A program made the position numbers and the translations under genes. Of a stretch of DNA of 64,000 bases, positions 34,255-43,686 are shown in pieces (positions within the stretch are counted from its first letter, which is position 1; the number at the start of each line of letters is the position of its first letter). The stretch is from NCBI RefSeq assembly GCF_029760955.1, contig NZ_CP121683.1, forward strand, positions 1 through 64,000, in the 5' to 3' direction. The notes beneath the pieces were generated by a model. That model saw nothing but the letters and a program-made list of their open reading frames with translations, was not told where the DNA came from and made no database searches. The DNA comes from Streptomyces cathayae. GTDB lineage: Bacteria > Actinomycetota > Actinomycetes > Streptomycetales > Streptomycetaceae.

Positions 34255-35472
34255 GTGTCGGGACGACCGGTCGATCCGGAAGAGGCGCGGCAGTTGATGC
34301 TGCGCAACGGCTGCCGGCCGAAGACCGCTTTCACCACAGCGAAGGAACCGTGGCCCTGCATCTGTGAGAGGTGCGGGGCAGACATCGACCCGACGTACGA
34401 CAGCATCGCCTCGAAGGCAAGGAAACACGGCGACTCACCGCGCGGTTGCCGTGACTGCGCCGACCGTGCGCGGGCGGAGAAACACCGGCTGGACGAGGCG
34501 GAGTTGGCGAAGACAATCGCCAAGGCCAACATCAAGCCGCTCGAGCCTTACATCAACAACAGAACGCGGATGGAGAGCATCTGCCTCAACAAGGGCTGCC
34601 CGCGTCAGGGCAAACCGATCAAGGTCTTGGTCAAGGCGGTCCGCCGGGGCGCCATGGCGTGCAAGTACTGCGCGCAGCGGGCGATCGATCCGGATGCGGC
34701 CGTCGCCATCATGCGCGATCAGGGCCTGGTCGAGCCCACGACCGCTTATGAACGGGTCGATGAGCCGTGGCCGGGGATCTGCCAGCGCTGTCGTTGCGCG
34801 GTGAAGCCGCGGCTGCACGACGTCATGCGGGGTCAGGGGGCCTGCATCCACTGCGCCCCGAACGCCCCGTTGACCAAGGAGCAGGCGTGGGACAGGGCGA
34901 TGTCCTACCGGTTTCGCCCGCACGACCCGGATGCCTTCGAGAGCACCAACATCCCCTGGGCGGGCACCTGCATGGACTGTTCGGGTCCGGTGAACCCCTG
35001 TCTGGGCAATCTCTACCGCGGCCAGGGAGCCTGCAACTCCCGCAGCTGCAAGCTCACCGGGTTCAAGGACAGCGAGCCAGGGCTCGTCTATCTGGTGCAA
35101 CGGGTCGCGGACCCGGCCATGGCGAAGATCGGCATCTGCGAGGACTCTGCTCGCAACACCCGGCTGAAGGTCCACATGCGCAACGGTTGGGAAGTCGTTT
35201 ACACCCGGTCCTTCACCGTGGGGCTCCACGCACGGCTGGTGGAGAAAACCATCAAGCGGCTGTGGTTCACAGAACGCGGCTGGAGCAACGGAGTGGCCCG
35301 CGGAGAGGCCTGGAGCGACGGCTATACCGAAACCGTGCTGCTCGACGACCCCGTGCGTGGCGAGAAATGGGCGCTGCTGACGCTGCTGGCGTTGTGGACG
35401 GACGTCATGGTCGAAGCCGAGCGGTTGGGCTTCGACCTGGACGAGCAGCGCGCCGAGGCGTCCGAAGGCTGA
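34255..35472 (+). CDS. Zinc-ribbon repeat protein with C-terminal GIY-YIG-like nuclease
   Basis: 405 aa. The first ~280 residues hold about four treble-clef or ribbon repeats of the form PW..C..C........G.CxxC (e.g. EPWPCICERCGADIDP, EPWPGICQRCRCAVKP, IPWAGTCMDCSGPVNP). The C-terminal ~120 residues carry a GIY-YIG-like core: GLVYLVQR, AKIGICED, RLKVHMRNGW and YTETVLLDD with the Glu. The same variant core is in the protein at 3511-4236. I infer a nucleic-acid-targeting nuclease. GTG 34255 is chosen because AGGGGGTGG lies ~9 nt upstream. Confidence 0.6.
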   Translation: MSGRPVDPEEARQLMLRNGCRPKTAFTTAKEPWPCICERCGADIDPTYDSIASKARKHGDSPRGCRDCADRARAEKHRLDEAELAKTIAKANIKPLEPYINNRTRMESICLNKGCPRQGKPIKVLVKAVRRGAMACKYCAQRAIDPDAAVAIMRDQGLVEPTTAYERVDEPWPGICQRCRCAVKPRLHDVMRGQGACIHCAPNAPLTKEQAWDRAMSYRFRPHDPDAFESTNIPWAGTCMDCSGPVNPCLGNLYRGQGACNSRSCKLTGFKDSEPGLVYLVQRVADPAMAKIGICEDSARNTRLKVHMRNGWEVVYTRSFTVGLHARLVEKTIKRLWFTERGWSNGVARGEAWSDGYTETVLLDDPVRGEKWALLTLLALWTDVMVEAERLGFDLDEQRAEASEG

Positions 35473-35675
35473 TGCCTGCTCGCGGAAGAGAGACGGCCGG
35501 GGGCGCCGTTGAGGACACCGCTGAAAGCGGGCCTCCGCGGCCTGGTCGGCTGTTGCAGGAAGAGAGCGCCATCGCAGGGTCCGACCGCGGCGACGATGTC
35601 CGCTCGTCGTCGCGTTGGCAGAGTGGCGCAGTAGACGAGCGGTTACAACCGGTAAGCGGTGCCTAAGATTCATGC

Positions 35676-36638
35676 ATGACACAGCAGTGGATATCTGCCT
35701 TGAGCTTCGGCTCCTTCTCCCCGCCTGTGACCGCTAACGGGAAGCCGCCGACGACCGACCCGCGCAAAGACGTCCAAGACATCGCCATGCACTGGCAGTC
35801 GCACAGTGGCAAGGGATCAGCAGCAGGGATGACCTCGGTGGCACTGCTGCGGAGGGCCGGCATCACCGGCTACGGGCCATTGATCAACCGGGTGGTGGAG
35901 ATCCACGGCCTGGCGGGAAGCATCGGCGAGCAACTGACTCTCGCCTGGGCCTCTGAGCAGGATGCGCAACGCTGGCGCTCCCCCGACGTCGAGCAGGATC
36001 CGCAGCACGCGCAGAGCGTCGAGTACGCCCAGCGCATGGCAGTACGGGCGTTGTGCGAGATGAGTTCCCATTTCTTGCTTGGGACGGCGCACAGCCTGGC
36101 CAACCTCGTGCTGCGCGTCCTGCTGTGCAATCCGGCCGCCGCCGCGATCATCAACAGCGACAAGAAGGTCAAGTCTGCTCAAGGTTTCCCTCCTGGATCG
36201 GTCCGGAAGGGCGCATGGCAGACGTTCTCCCCCATCGGGGAGCTCTGGTCGAAGACGCTGCCCCAAGCAGCCGAGCAATGTGGGCTCGAGCCCTTGGAGG
36301 CCCTCGCCGAGCACCTCGTCGCACTCCAGAACGACCGCCGGTTCGCGGCGCTGGATGAGCGGCGCGGCATGGACTATCACCGGCACCGGCCACAGTCCCT
36401 CGACCAGGCCTCCCCCGCTGAAGGCACCTGGTCCTATGACGAGTCCACCAAGACTTCCCGGGTGGAACTTACTGGTGTGCGACCAGACCCCCGCAGTGAC
36501 GAGATCGCCGTCCATGACGTCTGCGTGGACGCCCTGGTGTGCATCGCCGACGCCGTGTGCACAGCGGAACCGCTGATCGAAGCCGCGCTGGCTGCGTGCC
36601 ACCTGGCATGGCTGCCGACGAACGCGTCGCTGCTGTAG
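35676..36638 (+). CDS. Helical hypothetical protein, HEPN-like motif possible
   Basis: 320 aa, mostly alpha-helical. A motif near the middle of the second half (ERRGMDYHRHRPQS) resembles the Arg-x(4-6)-His of HEPN RNases, but the fold was not checked. Other features: RRAGITGYGPLINRVVEIHG and VHDVCVDALVCIADAV helices. A -10-like TAAGAT sits 8 nt before ATG, so the mRNA is probably leaderless. No partner nucleotidyltransferase is adjacent. Confidence 0.45.
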   Translation: MTQQWISALSFGSFSPPVTANGKPPTTDPRKDVQDIAMHWQSHSGKGSAAGMTSVALLRRAGITGYGPLINRVVEIHGLAGSIGEQLTLAWASEQDAQRWRSPDVEQDPQHAQSVEYAQRMAVRALCEMSSHFLLGTAHSLANLVLRVLLCNPAAAAIINSDKKVKSAQGFPPGSVRKGAWQTFSPIGELWSKTLPQAAEQCGLEPLEALAEHLVALQNDRRFAALDERRGMDYHRHRPQSLDQASPAEGTWSYDESTKTSRVELTGVRPDPRSDEIAVHDVCVDALVCIADAVCTAEPLIEAALAACHLAWLPTNASLL

Positions 36639-36996
36639 CTGGTGTGCGCCCAACCCCGCTTACTCATCGGCATGGGCGTCAGGAACACGGCGGGCCGGGC
36701 CAGGCGGGCGGCACATCGCGGTCGGGCATGGTGACGCCAGTCCGGACCGGACCGGACGAGCGACGCATGGTGAAGCGCAGGGATGGTCACGACGGGCCGG
36801 TGGTGCTGGAAGCGGTGCGGGGCTACCGCCTGGTATGAGCGGGACGCCGACACACAGCACGGCTTGCGTCGCTGCCCCCCCAGCGTGCGCGCTCGTCCAT
36901 GTCGGCCGACTCGGGGAGCAGCGCGGGAGCTGGTCCTGCCAGTGCCGAGGGCACCTCTCGTACCCAAACCAGATTCAAAGCGGCTCTGGCGGTTAA
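36639..36996. other. Intergenic region, nothing supported
   Basis: 358 bases between the helical protein gene and the IS427-like element. No credible coding sequence; it ends in the target site TAA of the IS. Confidence 0.4.
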
Positions 36997-37005
36997 GAGG
37001 ATGTC

Positions 37006-37480
37006 TCACGTGGTGAGTCTTGCGAGCTTCTTGTAGCAGGTCAGGGCCGCCGCGAGTCCGAGGAAGGCCAGGAAGTGGCTGCCCTTTCGTTCGTATCGGA
37101 CGGTCAGACGGCGGTAGCCGAAGAGCCAGGAGATCGACCGTTCGATCTTCCAGCGGTGCCGGCCGAGACGCTCGCCGGACTCGATGCCGGGCCGGGCGAT
37201 GCGCGGGATGATGCCCCGCTCGCGCAGCCACTTCAGCCTCTCGGCGGAGTGGTACGCCTTGTCGGCGCGGAGCCTGCCGGGGCGGCGTCTGCGGGGGCCG
37301 CGCCTCGAGCGGATGGCGGGTATGCCCAGCACCAGTGGCAGCAGCGCCTGGCCGTCGTGGACGTTCGCGCCGGAGACGCCAAGGGCGAGGGGCAGGCCTT
37401 GCGCGTCGGACAGGACGTGGAGCTTGCTGCCCTTCTTGCCCCGGTCGACCGGATTGCGTCCGGTCAGCGATCCCCCTTTT
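37006..37480 (-). CDS. IS427-type transposase, C-terminal frame (OrfB by frameshift)
   Basis: About 155 codons after the slippery site. The family blocks are present: GKKGSKLHVLSDAQGLPLAL, LRADKAYHSAERLKWL (second Asp), and GRHRWKIERSISWLFGYRRL with the catalytic Glu. It has no clear independent start, so it is probably made only as a fusion with OrfA through frameshifting. Confidence 0.75.
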
Positions 37481-37823
37481 TCGCGCGGACGGAGGCAGCG
37501 TCCACGATCGCCGAGGTCCAGTCCACCTCGCCGCGGGCTCCGAGTTCGTCGAGGACGGCTTGGTGCAGCCGCCGCCACAGCCCGTCCTTGGTCCATGCGG
37601 AGAACCGGCGGTGCGCGGTGGCCGGCGAGACACCGAATGTCTCCGGCAGATGGCGCCAGGCACAGCCGCTGGTCAGCACGTACACCACGGCCGTGAACAC
37701 CGCCCGCTCATCGACCGGGGCCGTGCCTCCACCCTGCGGACGGGAAGTAAACGAAGGCAGCAACGGTGCGACGAGCGACCAGAGTTCGTCAGGAACCAAC
37801 CGCTGCGACAAACCAACAACCAT
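37464..37823 (-). CDS. IS427-type transposase, N-terminal frame (OrfA)
   Basis: 119 aa. The N-terminal domain reads LVPDELWSLVAPLLP with the HTH-like SGCAWRHLPETFGVSPATAHRR region, then LDELGARGEVDWTSAIVDAASV, the first catalytic Asp block. Its end lies at a run of five A and five G on the minus strand (complement of 37472-37481), a typical frameshift site leading into the second frame. Confidence 0.8.
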   Translation of the reverse strand: MVVGLSQRLVPDELWSLVAPLLPSFTSRPQGGGTAPVDERAVFTAVVYVLTSGCAWRHLPETFGVSPATAHRRFSAWTKDGLWRRLHQAVLDELGARGEVDWTSAIVDAASVRAKKGDR

Positions 37824-37870
37824 GGCACGGCATCATGCCGCATCCACCTAACGCCACGTGAGACACCCTC

Positions 37871-38119
37871 TAAATCGTTAGGCCCGGAAAGCGCGTAGGC
37901 TCACCAGCGGCATACAGATCGGGCCGCTCATCGGGATTGTCAATACATCTGCAGGATTCCCATCCAGCATGCTGCACTGCAGATCAGGCCACACACGCGA
38001 CAAGAAAGAGCATCACTGCACCTCTCAACCATCTGCAGCACTGCAGCTCATTGTGAGCCCTCTACCGCAAAAAGTATGAGAACGCACGGCCAAGCCGGCG
38101 AACCCATGCGGTCACAGCA
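37871..38119. other. Intergenic region with CTGCAG repeats
   Basis: 249 bases, less GC-rich than neighbours. Several copies of ATCTGCAG/CTGCAGAT occur (about 37950, 37975-37985, 38030-38045), giving imperfect inverted repeats around GCACTGCAG. They could be operators or iteron-like sites. No gene seen. Confidence 0.35.
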
Positions 38120-38620
38120 CTAGTCAGGAGCGACGGCCAAGGTGTAGTTCCACACGAAGCAGAGTCGGTGGTCGATCGCCGCGACATTCTGCCACGTCCC
38201 GCTCTCGGGGATGGTCACGGGAACCTTCGTCCAGCCCCACACATTTCCGCGCTTCGTCTCCAGCGTCACCTTCAGGTGGGTTCCGGTCGGGCCCTCCAGC
38301 TTCATCGCCAGCCCCTCGGCCGTGCACTCAATGGATCCGCTGAGGGGAATGAAGTACACACTCGCCATCGGCGTGTGCGCCGGAAGGTTGAGCGTGAAGC
38401 TACGTGGCCCCTGGTCTGGGCTTTCGCTTGTGCACCAGTTGGTGACGCCGAGCTTCTTCAGAGTTTCGGGATCGGGCTCGTGGCATTCGGAAGCAAGCTC
38501 TTCGTCTGGATGCGCTGCCCCGTTCTGGAGGCCCAGCGCGACCAGGCCCACCACGACCGTCGTCGCTAAGGCCAGTACCCACTGCTTGGCCCTATACCTG
38601 CGTCTGGTGCTCATGCCCAT
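38120..38620 (-). CDS. Secreted or membrane-anchored hypothetical protein
   Basis: 166 aa. A basic N-terminus (RRRYRAKQ) and hydrophobic segment (WVLALATTVVVGLVALGL, ~14-31) form a signal anchor or signal peptide. The mature part has four Cys (in SECHEP, NWCTSE, IECTAE, RLCFVW) that could form disulfides outside the cell. It is probably a beta-rich extracytoplasmic protein. No family named. Confidence 0.6.
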   Translation of the reverse strand: MGMSTRRRYRAKQWVLALATTVVVGLVALGLQNGAAHPDEELASECHEPDPETLKKLGVTNWCTSESPDQGPRSFTLNLPAHTPMASVYFIPLSGSIECTAEGLAMKLEGPTGTHLKVTLETKRGNVWGWTKVPVTIPESGTWQNVAAIDHRLCFVWNYTLAVAPD

Positions 38621-38685
38621 GACCGCATCATCGCCTGACTGGGATGACCTTGTGAAGTTTCCCCGTGATCTTGGACATTCAATCT

Positions 38686-39190
38686 CTATGCCGCGAGGGT
38701 GTACTGGTGGTGCTGCCTGGTCTCAGCCGGGTTGAGGTAGCCGAAGACCCTGTGCTTGCGCAGGTGGCACCGGTTGTAGAACGTCTCGATGAAGGCGAAG
38801 ATCTCGGCGCGGGCGGCGGCCCGGTCGGGCCAGGTGCGGGTGCCGATCTCTTCCTTGAGCAGGGCCCAGAAGCCCTCCGCGACGGCGTTGTCGAAGCATG
38901 ATCCGGTGCGGCCGCAGCTTTGCCACAAGCCCAACTCGCTTATTTTACTGCGGAATTCGGCTGATATGTATTCGCTGCCGCGATCCGAGTGTGTGATGCA
39001 TCCCGGCTGCGGGCCGCCGCGACCGTGGGCCATCTCCGGGGCGTCGACGACGAGGGAGGCGCGGTGGTGGTCGGCCATCGCGTATCCGACCACCTCGCGG
39101 GTGGCCAGGTCCAGCCAGCCGCCGGGAGCCAGCCAGCGCACGGCGCGCGCGAGGAGCTCGTCGGGGGCGCGCACGACGCGGTCGGGCCGG
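38686..39190 (-). pseudogene. IS3-family transposase OrfB, C-terminal fragment
   Basis: The remaining ~160 residues hold the second and third catalytic blocks of an rve-type integrase core: [15 protein letters not shown] (Asp) and [17 protein letters not shown] (Glu), then [24 protein letters not shown]. The N-terminal half and first Asp are missing; the sequence breaks off near 39190, where an oppositely oriented ISAs1 fragment begins. One IS end (TGACCTTGTGAAGTTTCC region) lies near 38644. Confidence 0.8.
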
Positions 39191-39204
39191 GCCGGCGCCC
39201 GCGC

Positions 39205-39862
39205 GCGTCACACGTCAACGACGCCGGACCTGCTCGCCGACATCACCGGCGCGATCGTCACCGCCGACGCCCTGCACACCGTCGCCGGCCACGCCCACTA
39301 CCTCCACCGCCGCGAGGCCTTCGGCCTCTTCCCCGTCAAGGAGAACCGCTCCGCCCTCTTCGCCCAGCTGGACGCGCTTGACTGGGACAAGACCACCAAC
39401 CCGCACATCACCGTGCACCGCACCGAGGAGACCAACTCGGGCCGCCACGAGATCCGCATCGCGCGCGTGCAGCCCCTCGCACCGGGCCAGGCGCACTTCC
39501 CGCACGCCACCCGGGCCCTGCTCGTCGAGCGGTACACCACCGGACGCGGCGACGGAAAGACCCACGCGGACGCCGAACTCGGCATCACCACCGCCCCGTC
39601 CGACGTCGCCGGCACAACCGTCCTCACCCACTGCGTACGCGGCCAATGGGCCCTCGAGGCCCAGCACTTCATCCGCGACGTGACCTTCGGTGAGGACATC
39701 TGCCGCGCCCGCACTGGCAGCCTGCCCCGGGCTCTCGCAACCTTCCGCAGCCTGGCGATCAGCCTCGCCCACCTCGCCGGGTGGACGAACAACGCCGCAG
39801 CCCACGACCACTACCGCAACCACCCCACCGACGCCCTACGCGAACTCGGTCTCACCGGATGA
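39205..39862 (+). pseudogene. ISAs1-family transposase, C-terminal fragment
   Basis: About 215 residues match the ISAs1-type DDE core: [40 protein letters not shown], then [12 protein letters not shown], and ending [10 protein letters not shown]. The N-terminal ~40% is missing and joined to the IS3 fragment, so it lacks its own start. A 12-bp terminator hairpin follows. Confidence 0.8.
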
Positions 39863-39892
39863 GCACGCATCACGCCTGCCCAAGACGGAGAG

Positions 39893-39922
39893 CGGGGTTT
39901 CCGGCATGTCCCGGAAACCCCG
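39893..39922 (+). terminator. Hairpin terminator
   Basis: 12-bp perfect stem CGGGGTTTCCGG/CCGGAAACCCCG with a 6-nt loop, 30 nt after the ISAs1 fragment. Probably the original terminator of the transposase gene or its target. Confidence 0.65.
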
Positions 39923-40307
39923 TTCGAGTGTTGACCGGGCACACCCCAAATGCGCCGTGGTCGAGGTCCCTTGTGCGTCTCCAAAGCGGGATCCTGCGCG
40001 CCAGAGTCGGCTATGCAGTGTCCGGGGCGCAACTCGAAGTCCGGACAGGGCTGCAACATCGTCGCCCTCGTACGGATGGAGGGATGGATTGTGGGGCGCT
40101 GAACTGCACTGATGGCGCGTCACTCATGATCCGGACAGTGGTGAAACAAAGCGGGGACTCTTGGATTCCGGTTGGTTTTGGGGCCGTTGAGTGCGGCACC
40201 ATCCGAGGTGTGCGGCACCGGCATGGCCCCAAACCTTCCGGTGCGCTTCGCACGCACCTCCAAAGCACCTATGACGCGACCGTGCCGGGCGCGTCGCCGA
40301 GAAGTGG
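39923..40307. other. Intergenic region, no gene supported
   Basis: 385 bases, with frames open on both strands but no credible protein. It probably contains the promoter of the small membrane protein/GHKL operon. Confidence 0.35.
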
Positions 40308-40538
40308 ATGGGATCCATGTATTCAGAGCTGGCATGTGTGTGGCCCGGAAGGCGCCGACGTCATACGGATGGGCGGGTTGTCATCACGGTGATCGTGGTG
40401 GTGGCCCTGATGGTGGTGTCGGCCGTCTCGCTGTCATGGCAGAGCATGCTGGCGTCCTTCATCGTCGAGGTGGGCGCTGCCTGGTTCCTGGCGGTGCTGC
40501 CGGCACCCCGCGTTCCTCGACGGCGCATCCGATCGTGA
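40308..40538 (+). CDS. Small membrane protein upstream of GHKL ATPase
   Basis: 76 aa (or 73 from ATG 40317). Basic cytoplasmic start, then VVITVIVVVALMVVSAVSLS as a membrane segment, and a second hydrophobic stretch (FIVEVGAAWFLAVLP). The stop lies 4 nt before the ATG of the GHKL gene, so the two are probably one operon. A membrane partner for a defence ATPase is conceivable but unproven. Confidence 0.45.
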   Translation: MGSMYSELACVWPGRRRRHTDGRVVITVIVVVALMVVSAVSLSWQSMLASFIVEVGAAWFLAVLPAPRVPRRRIRS

Positions 40539-40542
40539 TCCG

Positions 40543-42951
40543 ATGGGACGTCACGAGCGCGAGCTGAGTGCCCGAGCCGTGGAGATGACCGAGGTGGCGC
40601 GTCAGCTTCGTCTGGTGCGCCGCCTGGCCGGCCTCACCTACGACCAGTTGGCGCAGGCGACAGGGCTGAGCACGACCAAGCTGTACCGGGCTGCCAACGG
40701 CTGGCGGACCCCGTGGGCGGTCGTCGAGGCGTTCGTCCGCGGCTGCGGGGCAGATCCTGGCATCGTTCGCGAGCAGTGGCGGAATGCGATATCTGTACCT
40801 GCAGGTGCCACCTTCGACGTTGCCCGGATCAAAAGCATCACCACGTTCACGCAGCTGCGGGAGGCCATGCACGAGCTACGCATTGCCAGTGGCCTGAGTC
40901 TGCGCGAGCTGTCGTTGCGTGCCGGGCCCGGAAGGCTGCCGCGCAGCACGCTGAGCGAGGCGCTGCGCGGCTTAGCCCCTCTGCGCGAGGATCTCGTCAA
41001 GGCTTTCGTGCAGGCGCTGCGACTGGGCCCTGAGCAAGAGGCGGCTTGGGGAGCGGCGTGGGACCGAGCCAGGCGGACCGGGTCAGCCCATCAGGAGGTC
41101 CTTCAGGTTGTGCCCTCGCCCCATCTCCTCAGGGCTCTGTCCGATCTGGCGTTGCCGGAGTGGCACTGCCTGACCGAACTCGTGGACAGTGCGCTGGACA
41201 GGCATGAACAGACGTCTGTGACCGGATCGGCTGTGATCACTCCCCTGGAAGTGTCGATCGATTATCACAAGGACACCGATGGGCGTGAGACCGCGATCGT
41301 GGTCCGTGACCGGAGCCCTGGAATGGACCATTCGGAGCTGCTCGAATCAGTTCGTCTGGGCTGGACCCGCAGCGGCAGTCGGCCCACGTCCGGAATCGGG
41401 TTCAACGTTGCCACCTGGCAGCTTGGCCACGTCGTCACGGTGCGCACCGCCCGGCGTGAGGCCGCGGCCTGGAGCGTGCTGACTCTTGACCTGCGGGCTT
41501 TGACGCATGACGCGCAGTGGAACGCGCCGATGCGTCTTGAGCCCAAGCAGCGGCAGGACGAACACGGCACCGAGATCACCATCCGTGAACTGCGCAACTC
41601 GCGACCTCGGCAGATCCGTCAGCTACGCAACAAGCTCGGCGACATTTACAGCTACTTGATCCGGGAAGACCGGCTGCGCCTGGCGTTGAATGGGCGCATC
41701 GTTGCTGCCCGGTTGCCCTGCGCCTGGGATGCGGCGCGAACGGTCCAGCGTCGCGAGGGCCCGGTGTCGGCCCGACAAGACATCGACGTGACGCTGGCCA
41801 CGGTGCAACACTGTCAGGACTGCTCACAATCCAGTGCTTTGGACGCCACTTCGTGCAGCGAATGCGGCAGCCGTCGCCTGGTCCCACTCCCCCACCGTGT
41901 GTGGGGATGGCTCGGTGTGCAGCGCTACCTGCACTCCACTGACTACGGCATCGACTTCTACCGCAACGGACGCAAGATCTTGGTCCGGGACAAGAGCCTG
42001 TTCAGCTGGAGTGACGACGACACCGGCGAGACGCACGTGGAGTACCCGGTCGGACTGCCCGGCGGGCAGGGACGCATCATCGGCGAGATCCACTGTGATC
42101 ACGTTCCGGTCACTTGGACCAAGAATGCTTTTGTTACCGACAGCTCACAGTGGCGCGGTGTAGTACGCGTTGTACGAGGCCAGGGCCCTTTGGGAGCCCT
42201 CCAAAGCAAGCGTCTAAGCTACCCGCTCAACACCAGCCCGCTGGCCGTGCTCTTCCGGGCCTACCGCAGGAACGATCCCGGTCTGAGGCACCTCGTTCCG
42301 GGAGACGGCATGCGGGCCGTCCATGACCGGGCACGGGAGTGGGGGAACGCGTTTCACCAGGGTCAGTCCGCATTCCAGAGCGACCGAGTCTGGTACGACG
42401 CCGCAGCAACGCATGACGCCCAGCGCTTGGGCCTCACCGAAGACCGCGGCCCCGACGAAGCGCTTATCGCCCAGCTCCTGGACCACTTCGAGGACCGCAG
42501 CCCCGACGACATTCAGCAGTTCGTTGCCCAGCAGACAACGGACCAGACGGTTACCGGCATGGACAGCGGTATCAACCATGGGGATCCATCTCGCCGTCCT
42601 CGGGCCGTGGTGCGCTGCGAGTACCTGTACGAACAGGAGGCAAGGACCACCAAGCAGGGCCGCGTCAGGCACCGAACCGTGCACCAGCGACTGCGGGTGA
42701 GCAACATCGGTACCAGTCCTGCAGATCACCTGCGAATCGATATCGAACCAGTCGGCGACGGCAACTCCCCCACCATCGTGGACACACGCAAGGGGAAGCC
42801 CGACGTGGTGGTCGAGCGGCTTCTCGGCCACACCCACATCGACTTCCCGATGGCCCTGACTCTGGGCACGGCTCCTCAGGCACGGCTCACCGCAAGGTGG
42901 GAGGAAGACGGCGAGCCGTTCGAGGTAACCCAGTTCATCAATTGGATGTGA
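40543..42951 (+). CDS. MORC-like GHKL ATPase with two HTH domains
   Basis: 802 aa. Two XRE-like HTH domains occupy ~18-70 and ~97-165. Then a GHKL (Hsp90/MutL/MORC-type) ATPase: ELVDSALDR (E212 general base; the usual Asn of ELxDN is Ser), DRSPGM (256-261, in place of DxGxGM), TSGIGFNVATW (motif with Gly284-Ile-Gly-Phe). A four-Cys zinc ribbon (CQDC, CSEC) follows at ~425-450. The C-terminal region after ~480 is unassigned. Bacterial MORC-type ATPases are predicted to act in restriction-like conflict systems. The HTH fusion suggests DNA-targeted or self-regulated action. Altered Mg-binding residues could reduce ATPase activity. Confidence 0.65.
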   Translation: MGRHERELSARAVEMTEVARQLRLVRRLAGLTYDQLAQATGLSTTKLYRAANGWRTPWAVVEAFVRGCGADPGIVREQWRNAISVPAGATFDVARIKSITTFTQLREAMHELRIASGLSLRELSLRAGPGRLPRSTLSEALRGLAPLREDLVKAFVQALRLGPEQEAAWGAAWDRARRTGSAHQEVLQVVPSPHLLRALSDLALPEWHCLTELVDSALDRHEQTSVTGSAVITPLEVSIDYHKDTDGRETAIVVRDRSPGMDHSELLESVRLGWTRSGSRPTSGIGFNVATWQLGHVVTVRTARREAAAWSVLTLDLRALTHDAQWNAPMRLEPKQRQDEHGTEITIRELRNSRPRQIRQLRNKLGDIYSYLIREDRLRLALNGRIVAARLPCAWDAARTVQRREGPVSARQDIDVTLATVQHCQDCSQSSALDATSCSECGSRRLVPLPHRVWGWLGVQRYLHSTDYGIDFYRNGRKILVRDKSLFSWSDDDTGETHVEYPVGLPGGQGRIIGEIHCDHVPVTWTKNAFVTDSSQWRGVVRVVRGQGPLGALQSKRLSYPLNTSPLAVLFRAYRRNDPGLRHLVPGDGMRAVHDRAREWGNAFHQGQSAFQSDRVWYDAAATHDAQRLGLTEDRGPDEALIAQLLDHFEDRSPDDIQQFVAQQTTDQTVTGMDSGINHGDPSRRPRAVVRCEYLYEQEARTTKQGRVRHRTVHQRLRVSNIGTSPADHLRIDIEPVGDGNSPTIVDTRKGKPDVVVERLLGHTHIDFPMALTLGTAPQARLTARWEEDGEPFEVTQFINWM

Positions 42952-43117
42952 CCCCCCCTTCCGGCCTCCGGTGGCACCCCACGACGGTCACCGGAAGCCG
43001 GAAGGCACCGAGCGCGCTCAATCGTCCCAACAGACAGCCACCCCAGCACGCGCGGCTCGGCACCGCGAGCCAGCACGTCGCACCGCCCGTCGCTTGGTCC
43101 GACCACTCGTTAGACGG
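42952..43117. other. Intergenic region
   Basis: 166 bases between the GHKL gene and the transposase remnant. A short inverted repeat (CTTCCGGCCTCCGG.../CCGGAAGCCGGAAG, about 42959-43004) may serve as terminator. Confidence 0.35.
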
Positions 43118-43440
43118 ACCGTTTTAACCGAGATCGACAAAGCGATCGAAGCCCGGTTTCGCGAGCACCGCGACTTCGAAGTGATCACCAGCATGCCCGG
43201 CCTGGGCGTGATCCTCGGCGCCGAGTTCCTGGCCGCCACCAGCGGTGACATGGCTGCCTTCGGCACCGCAGACCGCCTCGCCGGCTTCGGCGGTGTCGCA
43301 CCCGTTCCACGCGACTCTGGCAAGATCAGCGGCAATCTCCGCCGGCCACGGCGCTACAACCGCCGGCTCCAACACGTCTTCTGCATCTCCGCGTTGTTCA
43401 GCATCCGCCGCTGCAATGAGTCCCGAGGAAGCACGGGCAT
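43118..43440 (+). pseudogene. IS110-family transposase remnant
   Basis: About 105 codons of the C-terminal Transposase_20 domain: TEIDKAIEARFREHRDF, VITSMPGLGVILGAEFLAAT, LAGFGGVAPVPRDSGK, and RRLQHVFCISALFS. Both the N-terminal DEDD catalytic domain and the extreme C-terminus are missing. Non-functional scar. Confidence 0.75.
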
Positions 43441-43686
43441 CTCCCCCAAGATGCTCGCCCTGGCTCTGGATGTGGCCTGCCTGGGCAGCGCGCGCCTGCT
43501 GGGCATGTCCAGTCAATGCTGCCCCAGAGCAGTAACGAAGCCAGGCAGTATGCGCTCGCCTGGAGGAACGCGCCTTGGCGGTCCACGAGAAAGCTCGTCT
43601 CATGCACTGGCTTGACTGATCCCCCTGACTTGAAGGCCGCGTCCAGTCCTATCGGTGCTCGGCGGAACGGGAGCCCGCGCGTTGGC

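Larger units (their letters stand above)
36997..37870 (-). mobile_element. IS5-family (IS427-type) insertion sequence with TAA duplication
   Basis: 874 bp. The ends are GAGGATGTCTCACGTGG (36997-37013) and CCACGTGAGACACCCTC (37854-37870), matching at all but one position. Both sides are flanked by TAA (36994-36996 and 37871-37873), the 3-bp duplication expected for IS427-group elements. It contains two overlapping transposase frames joined by an A5G5 slippery stretch. Intact ends and duplication suggest recent arrival. Confidence 0.88.
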
